DNA of 44,365 nucleotides from an uncultured Rhodospirillales bacterium (GTDB taxonomy: Bacteria; Pseudomonadota; Alphaproteobacteria; CACIAM-22H2). The translations under genes were made by a program, and so were the position numbers. Below are positions 26,520 through 34,033 of the stretch, piece by piece. The notes under the pieces were generated by a model. The model saw only the letters and a list, made by a program, of their open reading frames with translations, was not told the origin of the DNA and searched no databases. Within the stretch, counting starts at the first letter, position 1; each line of letters starts with the position of its first letter. The stretch spans positions 1-44,365 of the forward strand of contig CALANV010000003.1 in the NCBI GenBank assembly GCA_937926175.1, written 5' to 3'.

Positions 26520-26927
26520 TCAGGGGCGCGGTTCGACGACGACCGTTCCGGTCATTCCCAGTATGTGGTGCGGCCTGCATATGTATTGGAAGGTGCCGGG
26601 CGACACGAAAGTGTGGCGGAACACGCCGCCTGCCGGGATCTCCCCGGAATCCACCGATCTCTCACCGGTCGGCGCGGCAACCTCGGATGTGTTGGCCGGT
26701 TCGAAGGTGACCGTGTGCGTAAATATCGACTTGTTCCTCCACTCGACGGTTTCGCCGGCCTGAATTCGCACCATGGCCGGCGTAAACGAGAAGCCGGACA
26801 TTTCGACCGCCGCCGCGACATCGGCGGATGGGGGCTGGTAGGCCGGGCCGCTGCTTCCGCAGGCAGTCAACACGGACAGGACCAGGACGACGGCCCCGGC
26901 TGGGATCATGTCTCGGAGATGGCGCAT
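26520..26927 (-). CDS. Cupredoxin-domain lipoprotein
   Basis: Small blue-copper-like protein of 135 residues. A signal peptide ends in a lipobox, LTAC with Cys23, so it should be anchored as a periplasmic lipoprotein. The plastocyanin/azurin fold has all copper ligands: His71 (FTHTV), Cys117, His120 and Met125 (Cys-x2-His-x4-Met in YICRPHHILGM). Electron transfer or copper handling is expected. It lies 21 nt downstream of a 45-codon reading frame on the same strand and 3'-to-3' with the TRAP binding-protein gene. No partner oxidase is nearby. Confidence 0.9.
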   Translation of the reverse strand: MRHLRDMIPAGAVVLVLSVLTACGSSGPAYQPPSADVAAAVEMSGFSFTPAMVRIQAGETVEWRNKSIFTHTVTFEPANTSEVAAPTGERSVDSGEIPAGGVFRHTFVSPGTFQYICRPHHILGMTGTVVVEPRP

Positions 26928-26948
26928 GACGTCTCCCGCTCGGGTGTA

Positions 26949-27086
26949 TCATTCCCTGTGGATACCGATGAAAATGCCCTCGCGGTCGCAAACGGCGTGC
27001 GCGACGATCGCGCGGGCGGATTTGTGGCTCCGCCCTGCCACGGCGGCAGAGCGGTAATCGGCAATGAACTGGTCCAGGTCGAACAT
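26949..27086 (-). pseudogene. Small reading frame resembling the N-terminus of a cupin-type dioxygenase
   Basis: A 45-codon frame with GGAGG 9 nt before its ATG encodes MFDLDQFIADYRSAAVAGRS and then a helix ending in AIVAHAVCDREG. This resembles, from memory, the N-terminal helix of cysteine-dioxygenase-like cupin enzymes (MFDLDRFIADCRAA pattern), whose catalytic barrel would follow; here the frame stops and the cupredoxin gene begins 21 nt later. It may be the remnant of a deleted gene or a short translated leader coupled to the cupredoxin. Evidence is modest. Confidence 0.4.
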
Positions 27087-27227
27087 GATTCCGGACCTCC
27101 GGTTGCATTGGGGAAAAATCTGTTGAGCCGGCCACGACGATACGCGCGTTCGCGATATCCGACCAAGTCCCCCAATGGTGAAGTCGGACGCGCGTTGCAG
27201 GTGCCGTTCGGCGGGCCGGTTTGAACG

Positions 27228-28328
27228 TCAGATGGCGACCGGGTTCTGGAGCAGGGTCTCGATCGGCGTGGCTTGGATACCGCGCGCCCGAGCAATCGTG
27301 AGAATGTCGTTGAGCGTTGCGTCGTTGAGCGGAATGCCCTCGGCACGGTAGCGGCGTTCGAACTCCGCCTCGAGGCCGCCTGGTGGATAAATCTGTGTTA
27401 CGCCGGGGGCAGGGCGGCCCATCTTGATCTGGCGAACGATGTCGTCGACCCGTGCCTTGAAACGCTCGATCTTCTCGAAGGCGCCCACGCGGATCGCCAT
27501 GAACAGATGGCCGTCGGCGCCGGGCTTCGGCCCATCAACCATGTTTCCCAGTTCAGTCCCGAAGGCGGCGCCCGAGAGCAGCGTTGACAGGATGCCGGTG
27601 ATGAGCGCGAGGCCGGTGCCCTTGTATCCGCCGATCGGGGCAAGCAGACCTTCGAGCGCCTTCGCGGTGTCGGTCGTCGGATTGCCGTCCCGGTCGAAAG
27701 CCCAGCCTTCGGGAATCGGAAGGCCCTTCTGATGGTACACGCGAATTTTGCCGTGAGCCGTCGCCGCGAAGGCGATGTCGAGTACGATGGGATCCTCGTG
27801 GCCGGCCGGAATGGCGACGGCAATAGGATTGATGCCGAGGATCTTTTCCGTGCTGCCCCATGGCGCCATGGTCGGCAGTGCGTTCGTCATCGCGATGCCG
27901 ATCATGTCGTGCGGAAGCGCCATCATTGCGTAGTAGTCCATCGCACCGCAGTGATTGCTGCCGCGGACCGCGGCGACCGCGACGTTGATGTCGCGCGCGC
28001 GCTCGATCGCCTTTTCCATCGCGAACGTACCGCCGATCTGTCCCATGCTGTTGCCGCCGTCGATCACGATCGCCGCGCCGGAATCCTGGACGACGCGCGG
28101 CACGCCGGCCGGGTCGACACCTTCTTTCGTCAGCTTCGCAACATAGTCCGGTACGCGGAGCACGCCGTGCGAATGGACGCCGCGCAGATCCGCTAGGACA
28201 AGCGTGTGGGCCAGCAGCGCGGCCGGGTCCGGCGGCATACCGCAGCTCCGAAATATGGCGGTGACGACCTCTTGAAGGTCCTCGGCGCGTATGCGCCGCT
28301 CGCGCTCGCTGCCCGGATACTTCGCCAT
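27228..28328 (-). CDS. Type-2 malate/L-lactate dehydrogenase family oxidoreductase
   Basis: NAD(P)-dependent enzyme of 366 residues of the Ldh_2 family (malate, L-sulfolactate, ureidoglycolate or 2,3-diketogulonate reductases). Family blocks seen are DLRGVHSHGVLRVPDYV (the His is catalytic), AVRGSNHCGAMDYY, NALPTMAPWGSTEKILGINP and APIGGYKGTGLALI. GAGGGGG precedes the ATG at 28328. It lies 27 nt downstream of a GntR gene on the same strand, so the two form an operon divergent from a TRAP binding protein. Reduction of a 2-oxo acid from sugar-acid breakdown is likely; the substrate is not resolved. Confidence 0.9.
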   Translation of the reverse strand: MAKYPGSERERRIRAEDLQEVVTAIFRSCGMPPDPAALLAHTLVLADLRGVHSHGVLRVPDYVAKLTKEGVDPAGVPRVVQDSGAAIVIDGGNSMGQIGGTFAMEKAIERARDINVAVAAVRGSNHCGAMDYYAMMALPHDMIGIAMTNALPTMAPWGSTEKILGINPIAVAIPAGHEDPIVLDIAFAATAHGKIRVYHQKGLPIPEGWAFDRDGNPTTDTAKALEGLLAPIGGYKGTGLALITGILSTLLSGAAFGTELGNMVDGPKPGADGHLFMAIRVGAFEKIERFKARVDDIVRQIKMGRPAPGVTQIYPPGGLEAEFERRYRAEGIPLNDATLNDILTIARARGIQATPIETLLQNPVAI

Positions 28329-28355
28329 GCGTGCCCCCTCTTCTGTCCGTTCGCC

Positions 28356-29090
28356 TCAGGTGTGGTCGTCGCTGCAGAGTTCCCGCTCGATGAAGGCGGC
28401 GGTCTCGGTCAACAGATGCTGCATCGCCGCGCGCGCCGCGGCAGGATCGCGCCTGCGGATCGCCTCGAAGATCGGCCGGTGCATCGGCAGCGACGCCGGG
28501 TACGATTTGGTCGAAATGCGGTGACTCGTGAACAGACCGACGCCGATCAGCATGCCCATCTGCAGCAGCAGCTCGTTGTGGCAGGCGAGAAGGATCTGCC
28601 GATGAAAGGCGACGTCAGCTGCAATCGCGTCGTCGCCATCGGGATCTGCCGCTTCCATTTCGTTGCATGCCTTGCCTAACGCGGCGATCTCCTCGTCCGA
28701 TGCCTTCGTTGCCGCAAGTTCGGCCGCAGACGGCTCGATCACAGTGCGCACTTCGAACAGGGACCGGAAGAAATCCCGCCGCGGCATGGTCGCATAGCGC
28801 CAGCCCAGCACGTCGATGTCGAGCAGGTTCCAGAACATCCGCGGCCGGACCCGCGTGCCGGTCTTTGCGCGCGATTCGACAAGGCCCTTGGCCGCGAGCT
28901 GCTTTACGGCCTCGCGGACGACCGACCGGCTGACGCCGAATTCGCGGCCGAGTACCGCCTCGTTGGGGATGGTCTGGCCTTCGCTGAACGTGCCGCCGAC
29001 GATCTGTTTGCCGAGCCGGTCCACGACCTGGGCACAGAGATTGCGCCGGACTGGTCCAGCCTCGTTCAGGAACGTTGACCTAACGATCAT
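28356..29090 (-). CDS. GntR-family regulator, FadR/FCD subfamily
   Basis: Regulator of 244 residues: winged helix at about 15-80 (GQTIPNEAVLGREFGVSRSV, VREAVKQLAAKGLV) and an FCD effector domain with likely metal ligands in DVAFHRQILLACHNE, MHRPIFEAI and MQHLL. The start is set at the ATG at 29090; an in-frame ATG at 29108 would place the palindromic operator candidates inside the coding region. Its promoter region is shared with the divergent TRAP binding-protein gene. It probably represses both transcripts and responds to the imported acid or a product. Confidence 0.91.
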   Translation of the reverse strand: MIVRSTFLNEAGPVRRNLCAQVVDRLGKQIVGGTFSEGQTIPNEAVLGREFGVSRSVVREAVKQLAAKGLVESRAKTGTRVRPRMFWNLLDIDVLGWRYATMPRRDFFRSLFEVRTVIEPSAAELAATKASDEEIAALGKACNEMEAADPDGDDAIAADVAFHRQILLACHNELLLQMGMLIGVGLFTSHRISTKSYPASLPMHRPIFEAIRRRDPAAARAAMQHLLTETAAFIERELCSDDHT

Positions 29091-29108
29091 ATTATATGAT
29101 AATATCAT
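29075..29108 (+). promoter_or_regulatory. TRAP promoter with two overlapping palindromic operators
   Basis: TTGACC (29075-29080), a 17-bp spacer and GATAAT (29098-29103) form a strong promoter for the TRAP binding-protein gene. Two perfect palindromes overlap it: ATCATATTATATGAT (29086-29100) and ATGATAATATCAT (29096-29108), centres 9 bp apart. They cover the spacer, the -10 box and the GntR start codon. This is the clearest operator candidate in the window and is probably bound by the adjacent GntR protein. Confidence 0.7.
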
Positions 29109-29212
29109 CTAACCAACGGGCATGAAACATAAAATTGTCTGATCTGCGGCGCCTGACGGGCGGCCGGTCGCATCGAAGAAGCAGTCTCGTCGACAGTAAG
29201 GGAAGGGGAGCT

Positions 29213-30214
29213 ATGAAACGCAGGATCAACACGATGTCCACCATCGGTCTGGCCGTGTGTCTCGGCATCGCGGCAGGACTTCTGCTACCGACCGGCGCGG
29301 CGTACGCGCAGCAAAAACTCAGGTTCGCGCATGTCTACGAAACGACCGAGGCCTACCACAAATGGGCCGTGTGGGCGGCCGACGAGGTCAAGAAGCGCAC
29401 CAATGGGCGCTATCAGATCGACGTGTTTCCGGCTTCCTCGCTGGGCAAGGAAGAGGACATTTTCGCCGGGCTCGCCCTCGGCACCATCAACATGAGCTAT
29501 ACGGGCAGCTTCTATGCTGCCTCCCGCTTCGGGCCGATGGCGATCAGCAGCGCTCCCTACATGTTCCGCGACCAGGCGCACTGGCTTGCGTATCGCGACA
29601 GCCCGATGTTCCAGGAGCTTGCGGATGGCTTCCACAAGACGACCGGGCAGAAGGTCCTCGGTCTCGTCTATTACGGCGAGCGGCACGTCACGTCGAACAA
29701 GCCGATTCGCACGCCCGAGGACATGAAGGGCATGAAGCTGCGCGTGCCAAACTCGCCGATGTACATGCTGCTGCCCAAGGCGGTGGGCGCAAACCCGGCG
29801 CCGATCGCCTTCGCCGAGGTGTACTTGGCGCTTCAGCAGGGCACGGTGGACGGGCAGGAGAATCCCCTGCCGACGATCCGCGCCAAGAAGTTCTACGAAG
29901 TCCAGAAATACATCGCGCTCACGGGGCATTTGATTGACAGCCTGCTCATCCTGGTCGGCGGCCCGACCTGGACAAAGCTGTCGCCGGCCGACCAGGAGAT
30001 ATTCCAGGCCGTGTATCGCGAGGCGGCGGCGCGCTGCACCGACGAGATCCGGGCTGAGGAGGCGAAGCTCGCGGCGGAAATGGAGAAGAGCTTCGGCGTG
30101 ACGGTCATGCAGGTCGATCGGGATGCATTCCGCAAAGCGATGGCACCCATGCTGACCCAGGCCGGCCTGCCGTGGTCGCCGGAGCATTACGAACGCGTCC
30201 AGGCCATCCGCTGA
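29213..30214 (+). CDS. dctP: TRAP transporter substrate-binding protein (DctP)
   Basis: Periplasmic binding protein of 333 residues with a Sec signal ending AYAQQ near residue 33, the conserved Arg177 in MKGMKLRVP and the FAEVYLALQQGTVDGQENPL hallmark. ATG 29213 follows GGAAGGGGAG. It is the closer partner of the dctQM genes at 31529-33366, although an opposite-strand gene lies between them. It is a paralogue of the protein at 25419-26411, so the two may bind related acids. Confidence 0.94.
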   Translation: MKRRINTMSTIGLAVCLGIAAGLLLPTGAAYAQQKLRFAHVYETTEAYHKWAVWAADEVKKRTNGRYQIDVFPASSLGKEEDIFAGLALGTINMSYTGSFYAASRFGPMAISSAPYMFRDQAHWLAYRDSPMFQELADGFHKTTGQKVLGLVYYGERHVTSNKPIRTPEDMKGMKLRVPNSPMYMLLPKAVGANPAPIAFAEVYLALQQGTVDGQENPLPTIRAKKFYEVQKYIALTGHLIDSLLILVGGPTWTKLSPADQEIFQAVYREAAARCTDEIRAEEAKLAAEMEKSFGVTVMQVDRDAFRKAMAPMLTQAGLPWSPEHYERVQAIR

Positions 30215-30226
30215 ACCGCGTGGAGA

Positions 30227-30256
30227 ATCGTGGCCGGCCTACGGGTCGGCCACGAT
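30227..30256. terminator. Hairpin with TACG tetraloop between convergent genes
   Basis: ATCGTGGCCGGCC, loop TACG, GGTCGGCCACGAT form a 13-bp stem with one G-U pair and a very stable C(UACG)G loop. It lies 13 nt after the TRAP binding-protein stop and 34 nt from the stop of the convergent enolase-superfamily gene. It lacks a T-run in both directions, so termination is plausible but not certain; 3'-end protection is the alternative. Confidence 0.5.
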
Positions 30257-30290
30257 ATGGCGGCGGGCGGCAGTCCTGTTTCAGGCCGTC

Positions 30291-31394
30291 TTACCGCACG
30301 ACGACCGGCTTGCCCGCGAGCTTCTCGATCGCCGCCCAGTCCCAGGAAATGCCGAGGCCGGGCTCGGTCGACGGGATGGCGTGGCCATCCTCGATGCGGA
30401 TCCGACTGGTCGTGATGTCGTCAAGCTGCGGGATGTACTCCACCCAGGCCGCGTTGGGCACGGCGGCGCACAGCGCGACATGCAGTTCCATCAGGAAGTG
30501 CGGACAGACCATGACATTGAACGTCTCGGCCAGATGCGCGGTCTTGAGCCAGGGCGTGATGCCGCCGATCCGCGCCACGTCGACCTGGACGATCGAACAG
30601 GCGCCGCGCTGCAGGTACTCGCGGAAATGACTCGGGTGATAGAGCGACTCGCCGACGGCAATGGGAATCGACGTCGTCTGCGCGAGACGCACATGGCCGT
30701 CGATGTCCTCGGCGGGCAGCGGCTCCTCGAACCAGGCGAGGTCGAGCCCGTCATAGGCCCGCGCGCGCCGGATCGCCTCGGACACGGTGAACGCTTGGTT
30801 GGCATCGGTCATGATCTCGAAGGCCGGGCCGACCGCATCGCGCACCGCCGCCAGGCGCTCGACGTCCTCGGCGATGCGCGGCCGGCCGACCTTGATCTTG
30901 GTGCCGCCGAAGCCCTGCGCTTTGATCGCCAGCGCGTCATCGACGATCGCCTGCTTGTCGATATGCAGCCAGCCACCTTCGGTGCTGTAGACCGGGATGC
31001 GGCGCTGCGCACCCCCGGCCATGACGTGCAGCGGCAGACCCGCCCGGCGGCAGCGCAGATCCCACAGCGCGGTGTCGATGGCGGCGAGGGCGAGGCTGGT
31101 GATGGCGCCGACCGACGTCGCATGGGTCAGGAAGAACAGCCCCTTCCACAGCTCCTCCACCATCGCCGGATCGCGGCCGATCAGCCATGGCGCCATGTGG
31201 TCGCGGATCAGGGCGACGACCGACGAGCCGCCCTGGCCAATCGTGTAGGTGTAGCCGGTGCCTTCCGCGCCGTCGTCGGTGACGATGCGGACGATCGGTG
31301 TTTCTTGGCTGGTGAAGGCCTGGATCGCATCGGTGCGCTTCACCTTGGGCTTGAGATCGACCAGCGAGATTTCGATGCGCGCGATCTTGGACAT
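30291..31394 (-). CDS. Enolase-superfamily (mandelate racemase group) sugar-acid dehydratase or isomerase
   Basis: Protein of 367 residues with a capping domain (1-130) and a barrel carrying the acid/base motif KIK (Lys166/Lys168), metal ligands Asp197 (DANQ), Glu223 (EEP) and Glu249 (GES), and His299 (CPHF). This is the mandelate racemase subgroup, which includes many acid-sugar dehydratases and galactarolactone cycloisomerase. It does not look to me like a close match to E. coli DgoD or Agrobacterium Gci, so no substrate is named. GGGGGAG precedes the ATG at 31394. It sits on the minus strand between the TRAP binding-protein gene and its permeases. Confidence 0.87.
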   Translation of the reverse strand: MSKIARIEISLVDLKPKVKRTDAIQAFTSQETPIVRIVTDDGAEGTGYTYTIGQGGSSVVALIRDHMAPWLIGRDPAMVEELWKGLFFLTHATSVGAITSLALAAIDTALWDLRCRRAGLPLHVMAGGAQRRIPVYSTEGGWLHIDKQAIVDDALAIKAQGFGGTKIKVGRPRIAEDVERLAAVRDAVGPAFEIMTDANQAFTVSEAIRRARAYDGLDLAWFEEPLPAEDIDGHVRLAQTTSIPIAVGESLYHPSHFREYLQRGACSIVQVDVARIGGITPWLKTAHLAETFNVMVCPHFLMELHVALCAAVPNAAWVEYIPQLDDITTSRIRIEDGHAIPSTEPGLGISWDWAAIEKLAGKPVVVR

Positions 31395-31528
31395 GGCGGC
31401 TCCCCCGTAAGATGCTCTAAAAGCAGTGCGTTTCGGCTATTTTCGCTTGCAATGGTGAAGGACGTCACGTGAAATGTCCGCCGTTTCGCGGGATCCATCG
31501 CGCAAGAACCAAACATACGGGGAGTGCC

Positions 31529-32092
31529 GTGACCAATATCTCGCCTAACCTGCCTGAAGAGGGGTCGCCGATCACCGGCAGTCCGGATGACGACGTCGAC
31601 CTGCGCCAGTATGGCCCCGAGGACTGGATCACGTTCGCCTTCTTCTGGGCGCTCGCCATCATTGTCTTTCTGCAGTTCTTCACGCGCTATGTGCTGAACG
31701 ACTCCCTGGCGTGGACCGAGGAGATCGCGCGCTACCTGCTCATCTGCGTGACGTTCATCGGTGCAGCCGCGGCGGTCCGTCGCAACACCCATATTCACGT
31801 CGAATTCATTTATCTGTTCCTGCCGCGGCGCCTCGGTTTCGCGCTTTCCACGGCCGTCGATATCCTCCGGATCATCTTTTTCGGCGTCGGTACATGGCTC
31901 GCATGGCAGGTCATGGACGTCATGCGGTTCCAGCGCATGGTGGTGATCGACTGGCCGATGAGTTACGTCTATGCGGTCGTCTTCCTTGGTTTCGCCGCGA
32001 TGACGTTGCGTGCGATCCAGGTGGCCGTCCGCCATTGGCGCGCCGGATCGAGCGATCTTACCCGCGTTGCCGCGGAGGGGCGTCACCAATGA
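31529..32092 (+). CDS. dctQ: TRAP transporter small permease (DctQ)
   Basis: Small membrane subunit of 187 residues with four helices and a polar 40-residue N-terminus. FFTRYVLNDSLAWTEEIARY and FIGAAAAVRRNTHIHVE are the DctQ signature. The start is GTG 31529 behind GGGGAG; a longer in-frame reading from 31469 lacks a ribosome site. Its stop overlaps the dctM start (ATGA), so the two are translationally coupled. It is divergent from the enolase-superfamily gene, with 134 bp between them. Confidence 0.92.
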   Translation: MTNISPNLPEEGSPITGSPDDDVDLRQYGPEDWITFAFFWALAIIVFLQFFTRYVLNDSLAWTEEIARYLLICVTFIGAAAAVRRNTHIHVEFIYLFLPRRLGFALSTAVDILRIIFFGVGTWLAWQVMDVMRFQRMVVIDWPMSYVYAVVFLGFAAMTLRAIQVAVRHWRAGSSDLTRVAAEGRHQ

Positions 32093-33366
32093 CAGCCGTC
32101 CTGCTGATCTCCTTCCTCGCCCTGCTGGTCGTGGGCATTCCCGTCGCGATCGCGCTCGGCGGTTCTTCGCTTCTCTACGTGTGGCTTCAAGGGGATTCGC
32201 CGCTCCTGGTCGTGGTCCACCGGATGGTCAGCGGCGTCGATTCGTTTCCGCTGCTCGCCATTCCGTTCTTCATCATGGCCGGAAGCCTGATGAACACGTC
32301 GGGCATCACCGAACGCATCTATGCCTTCGCCATGGCACTGGTGGGCTGGCTGAAGGGCGGTCTCGGCCACGTCAACGTGGTGGGATCCGTGATCTTTGCC
32401 GGCATGTCGGGCACGGCGGTCGCCGACGCCGGCGGGCTCGGCAATATCGAGATCAAGGCGATGCGCGACCATGGTTACAGCACGGACTTCGCGGTCGGCA
32501 TCACCGGTGCTTCGGCCACGATCGGCCCGATCATTCCGCCGTCCTTGCCCATGGTGATCTACGGCGTCATGGCGAACACCTCGATCGGACAGCTCTTTGC
32601 GGCTGGCGTCATTCCGGGATTGATAATGGCCGCAACGCTCATGGGCATGGTCACGTACTACGCGCATACCCGCGGGTTCCACCGCGACGCCGCGTTCCGG
32701 CTGTCCGTCCTGTGGCATGCCTTCAAGCGCGCCTTGCTGCCGCTGATGACTCCGGTGCTGTTGATCGGGGGCATGACGACCGGCGCATTCACGCCGACCG
32801 AGGCGGCGATCGCGGCCACGGCCTATGCGCTGATCCTCGGCCTGTTCGTCTACGGCACGCTCACCTGGCGCAGCGTCATCAAGATCAGCATGGAAACGGC
32901 CGAGACGACGGCGATCATTCTCCTCATCGTCGCCGGCGCGTCGATCTTCGGGTATCTGATCACGACCACCCGCGTCGCCGACGAGATCGCGACGATCGTG
33001 CTGTCGATCACTGACGAACCGTGGGCGGTCCTGCTGCTCGTCAACATCTTCCTGCTGATCGTCGGCTGCTTCATGGAGACGATCGCCGCGATCACCATTC
33101 TGGTGCCTGTTCTGCTGCCGATCATGGAGAGCATCGGCGTCGATCCGGTGCATTTCGGGCTGATCATGGTCCTCAACCTCATGATCGGTCTGGTGACGCC
33201 GCCTGTGGGACTGGTACTGTACGTGCTCGCCCGCGTCGCAAACATCTCGTTCGAGCAGGCGACCAAGGCAGTCCTGCCATTTCTGATCCCGCTGCTGCTG
33301 ACGCTCCTCATCTGCACTTACTGGCCCGAGATGGTTCTGTGGCTGCCGTCGGTGTTCTATCGTTGA
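32089..33366 (+). CDS. dctM: TRAP transporter large permease (DctM)
   Basis: Membrane subunit of 425 residues with about 12 helices. FPLLAIPFFIMAGSLM, GMSGTAVADAGGLG, IIPPSLPMVIYG and NLMIGLVTPPVGLVLYV are DctM landmarks. ATG 32089 overlaps the dctQ stop. The downstream aldolase and kinase genes follow within 24 and 19 nt, so transporter and catabolic genes share a transcript. Confidence 0.95.
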   Translation: MTAVLLISFLALLVVGIPVAIALGGSSLLYVWLQGDSPLLVVVHRMVSGVDSFPLLAIPFFIMAGSLMNTSGITERIYAFAMALVGWLKGGLGHVNVVGSVIFAGMSGTAVADAGGLGNIEIKAMRDHGYSTDFAVGITGASATIGPIIPPSLPMVIYGVMANTSIGQLFAAGVIPGLIMAATLMGMVTYYAHTRGFHRDAAFRLSVLWHAFKRALLPLMTPVLLIGGMTTGAFTPTEAAIAATAYALILGLFVYGTLTWRSVIKISMETAETTAIILLIVAGASIFGYLITTTRVADEIATIVLSITDEPWAVLLLVNIFLLIVGCFMETIAAITILVPVLLPIMESIGVDPVHFGLIMVLNLMIGLVTPPVGLVLYVLARVANISFEQATKAVLPFLIPLLLTLLICTYWPEMVLWLPSVFYR

Positions 33367-33390
33367 GCGCATTTCCACCTCGAGGTCTTC

Positions 33391-34014
33391 ATGAACATCC
33401 AGGACGTGTTTGCGCAGGCCCGCGTCGTACCGGTCATGACCGTCGATGATGTCGACGCGGGACTTGCCACGGCGCGCGCACTCGTCAGCGGCGGACTCAA
33501 TGTCCTCGAAATCACGTTGCGGACGTCTGTTGCGCTTGCCGCCATCGAGCGGATCGCGCGCGAGCTGCCCGAGGCCGTGGTCGGTGTGGGTACCGTGACG
33601 AAAGTCGACGAACTGCGCCGTGCGCGCGAGGCGGGAGCCCGGTTCGCAGTGAGCCCCGGGCTCGACCCCGAGCTGTGCCAGGCCGCACAGGCGGACGGCA
33701 TTCCGTACATGCCGGCCGTTCAGACCGGGTCGGAGATCATGGCCGCCCGACGCCTCGGCTTTACCGCCCTCAAGTTCTTTCCGGCGAAGGCAGCAGGTGG
33801 ACAGCAGGCGCTGCAGTCCTTCGCGCCGGTGTTCCCGGACGTCGTGTTCTGTCCGACGGGCGGTATCACGGCCGCGGATTACCTCGACTATCTGAAGCTT
33901 CGCAACGTGATTGCCGTCGGCGGAACGTTCATGACGTCCGCCGATCTCGTAAAGCGCCGGGATTGGCGCGCGATCGAGACGCTCGCCCGCGAGATCGTCG
34001 CCGGTATCCGCTGA
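33391..34014 (+). CDS. KDPG/KDPGal aldolase family (bifunctional 4-hydroxy-2-oxoglutarate aldolase)
   Basis: Class I aldolase of 207 residues splitting a 2-keto-3-deoxy-6-phospho sugar acid into pyruvate and glyceraldehyde 3-phosphate. Catalytic Glu40 (LEITLRT) and Schiff-base Lys128 (ALKFFPAK) are present, with VGVGTV, AVSPGLD and PTGGI as phosphate and pyruvate sites. Length is typical. It is followed 19 nt later by a PfkB kinase that may supply its phosphorylated substrate, and it could equally use the product of the DgoK-like kinase at 3086-4033. Confidence 0.93.
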   Translation: MNIQDVFAQARVVPVMTVDDVDAGLATARALVSGGLNVLEITLRTSVALAAIERIARELPEAVVGVGTVTKVDELRRAREAGARFAVSPGLDPELCQAAQADGIPYMPAVQTGSEIMAARRLGFTALKFFPAKAAGGQQALQSFAPVFPDVVFCPTGGITAADYLDYLKLRNVIAVGGTFMTSADLVKRRDWRAIETLAREIVAGIR

Positions 34015-34033
34015 ACGGGGCGGGGAGGGGCGC

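Noticed and set aside
26906..27346. 146-residue minus-strand frame between the cupredoxin and dehydrogenase genes
   Set aside because: It overlaps the ends of both real genes, is Ser/Arg/Pro-rich and has no ribosome site; the 45-codon frame there is better supported.
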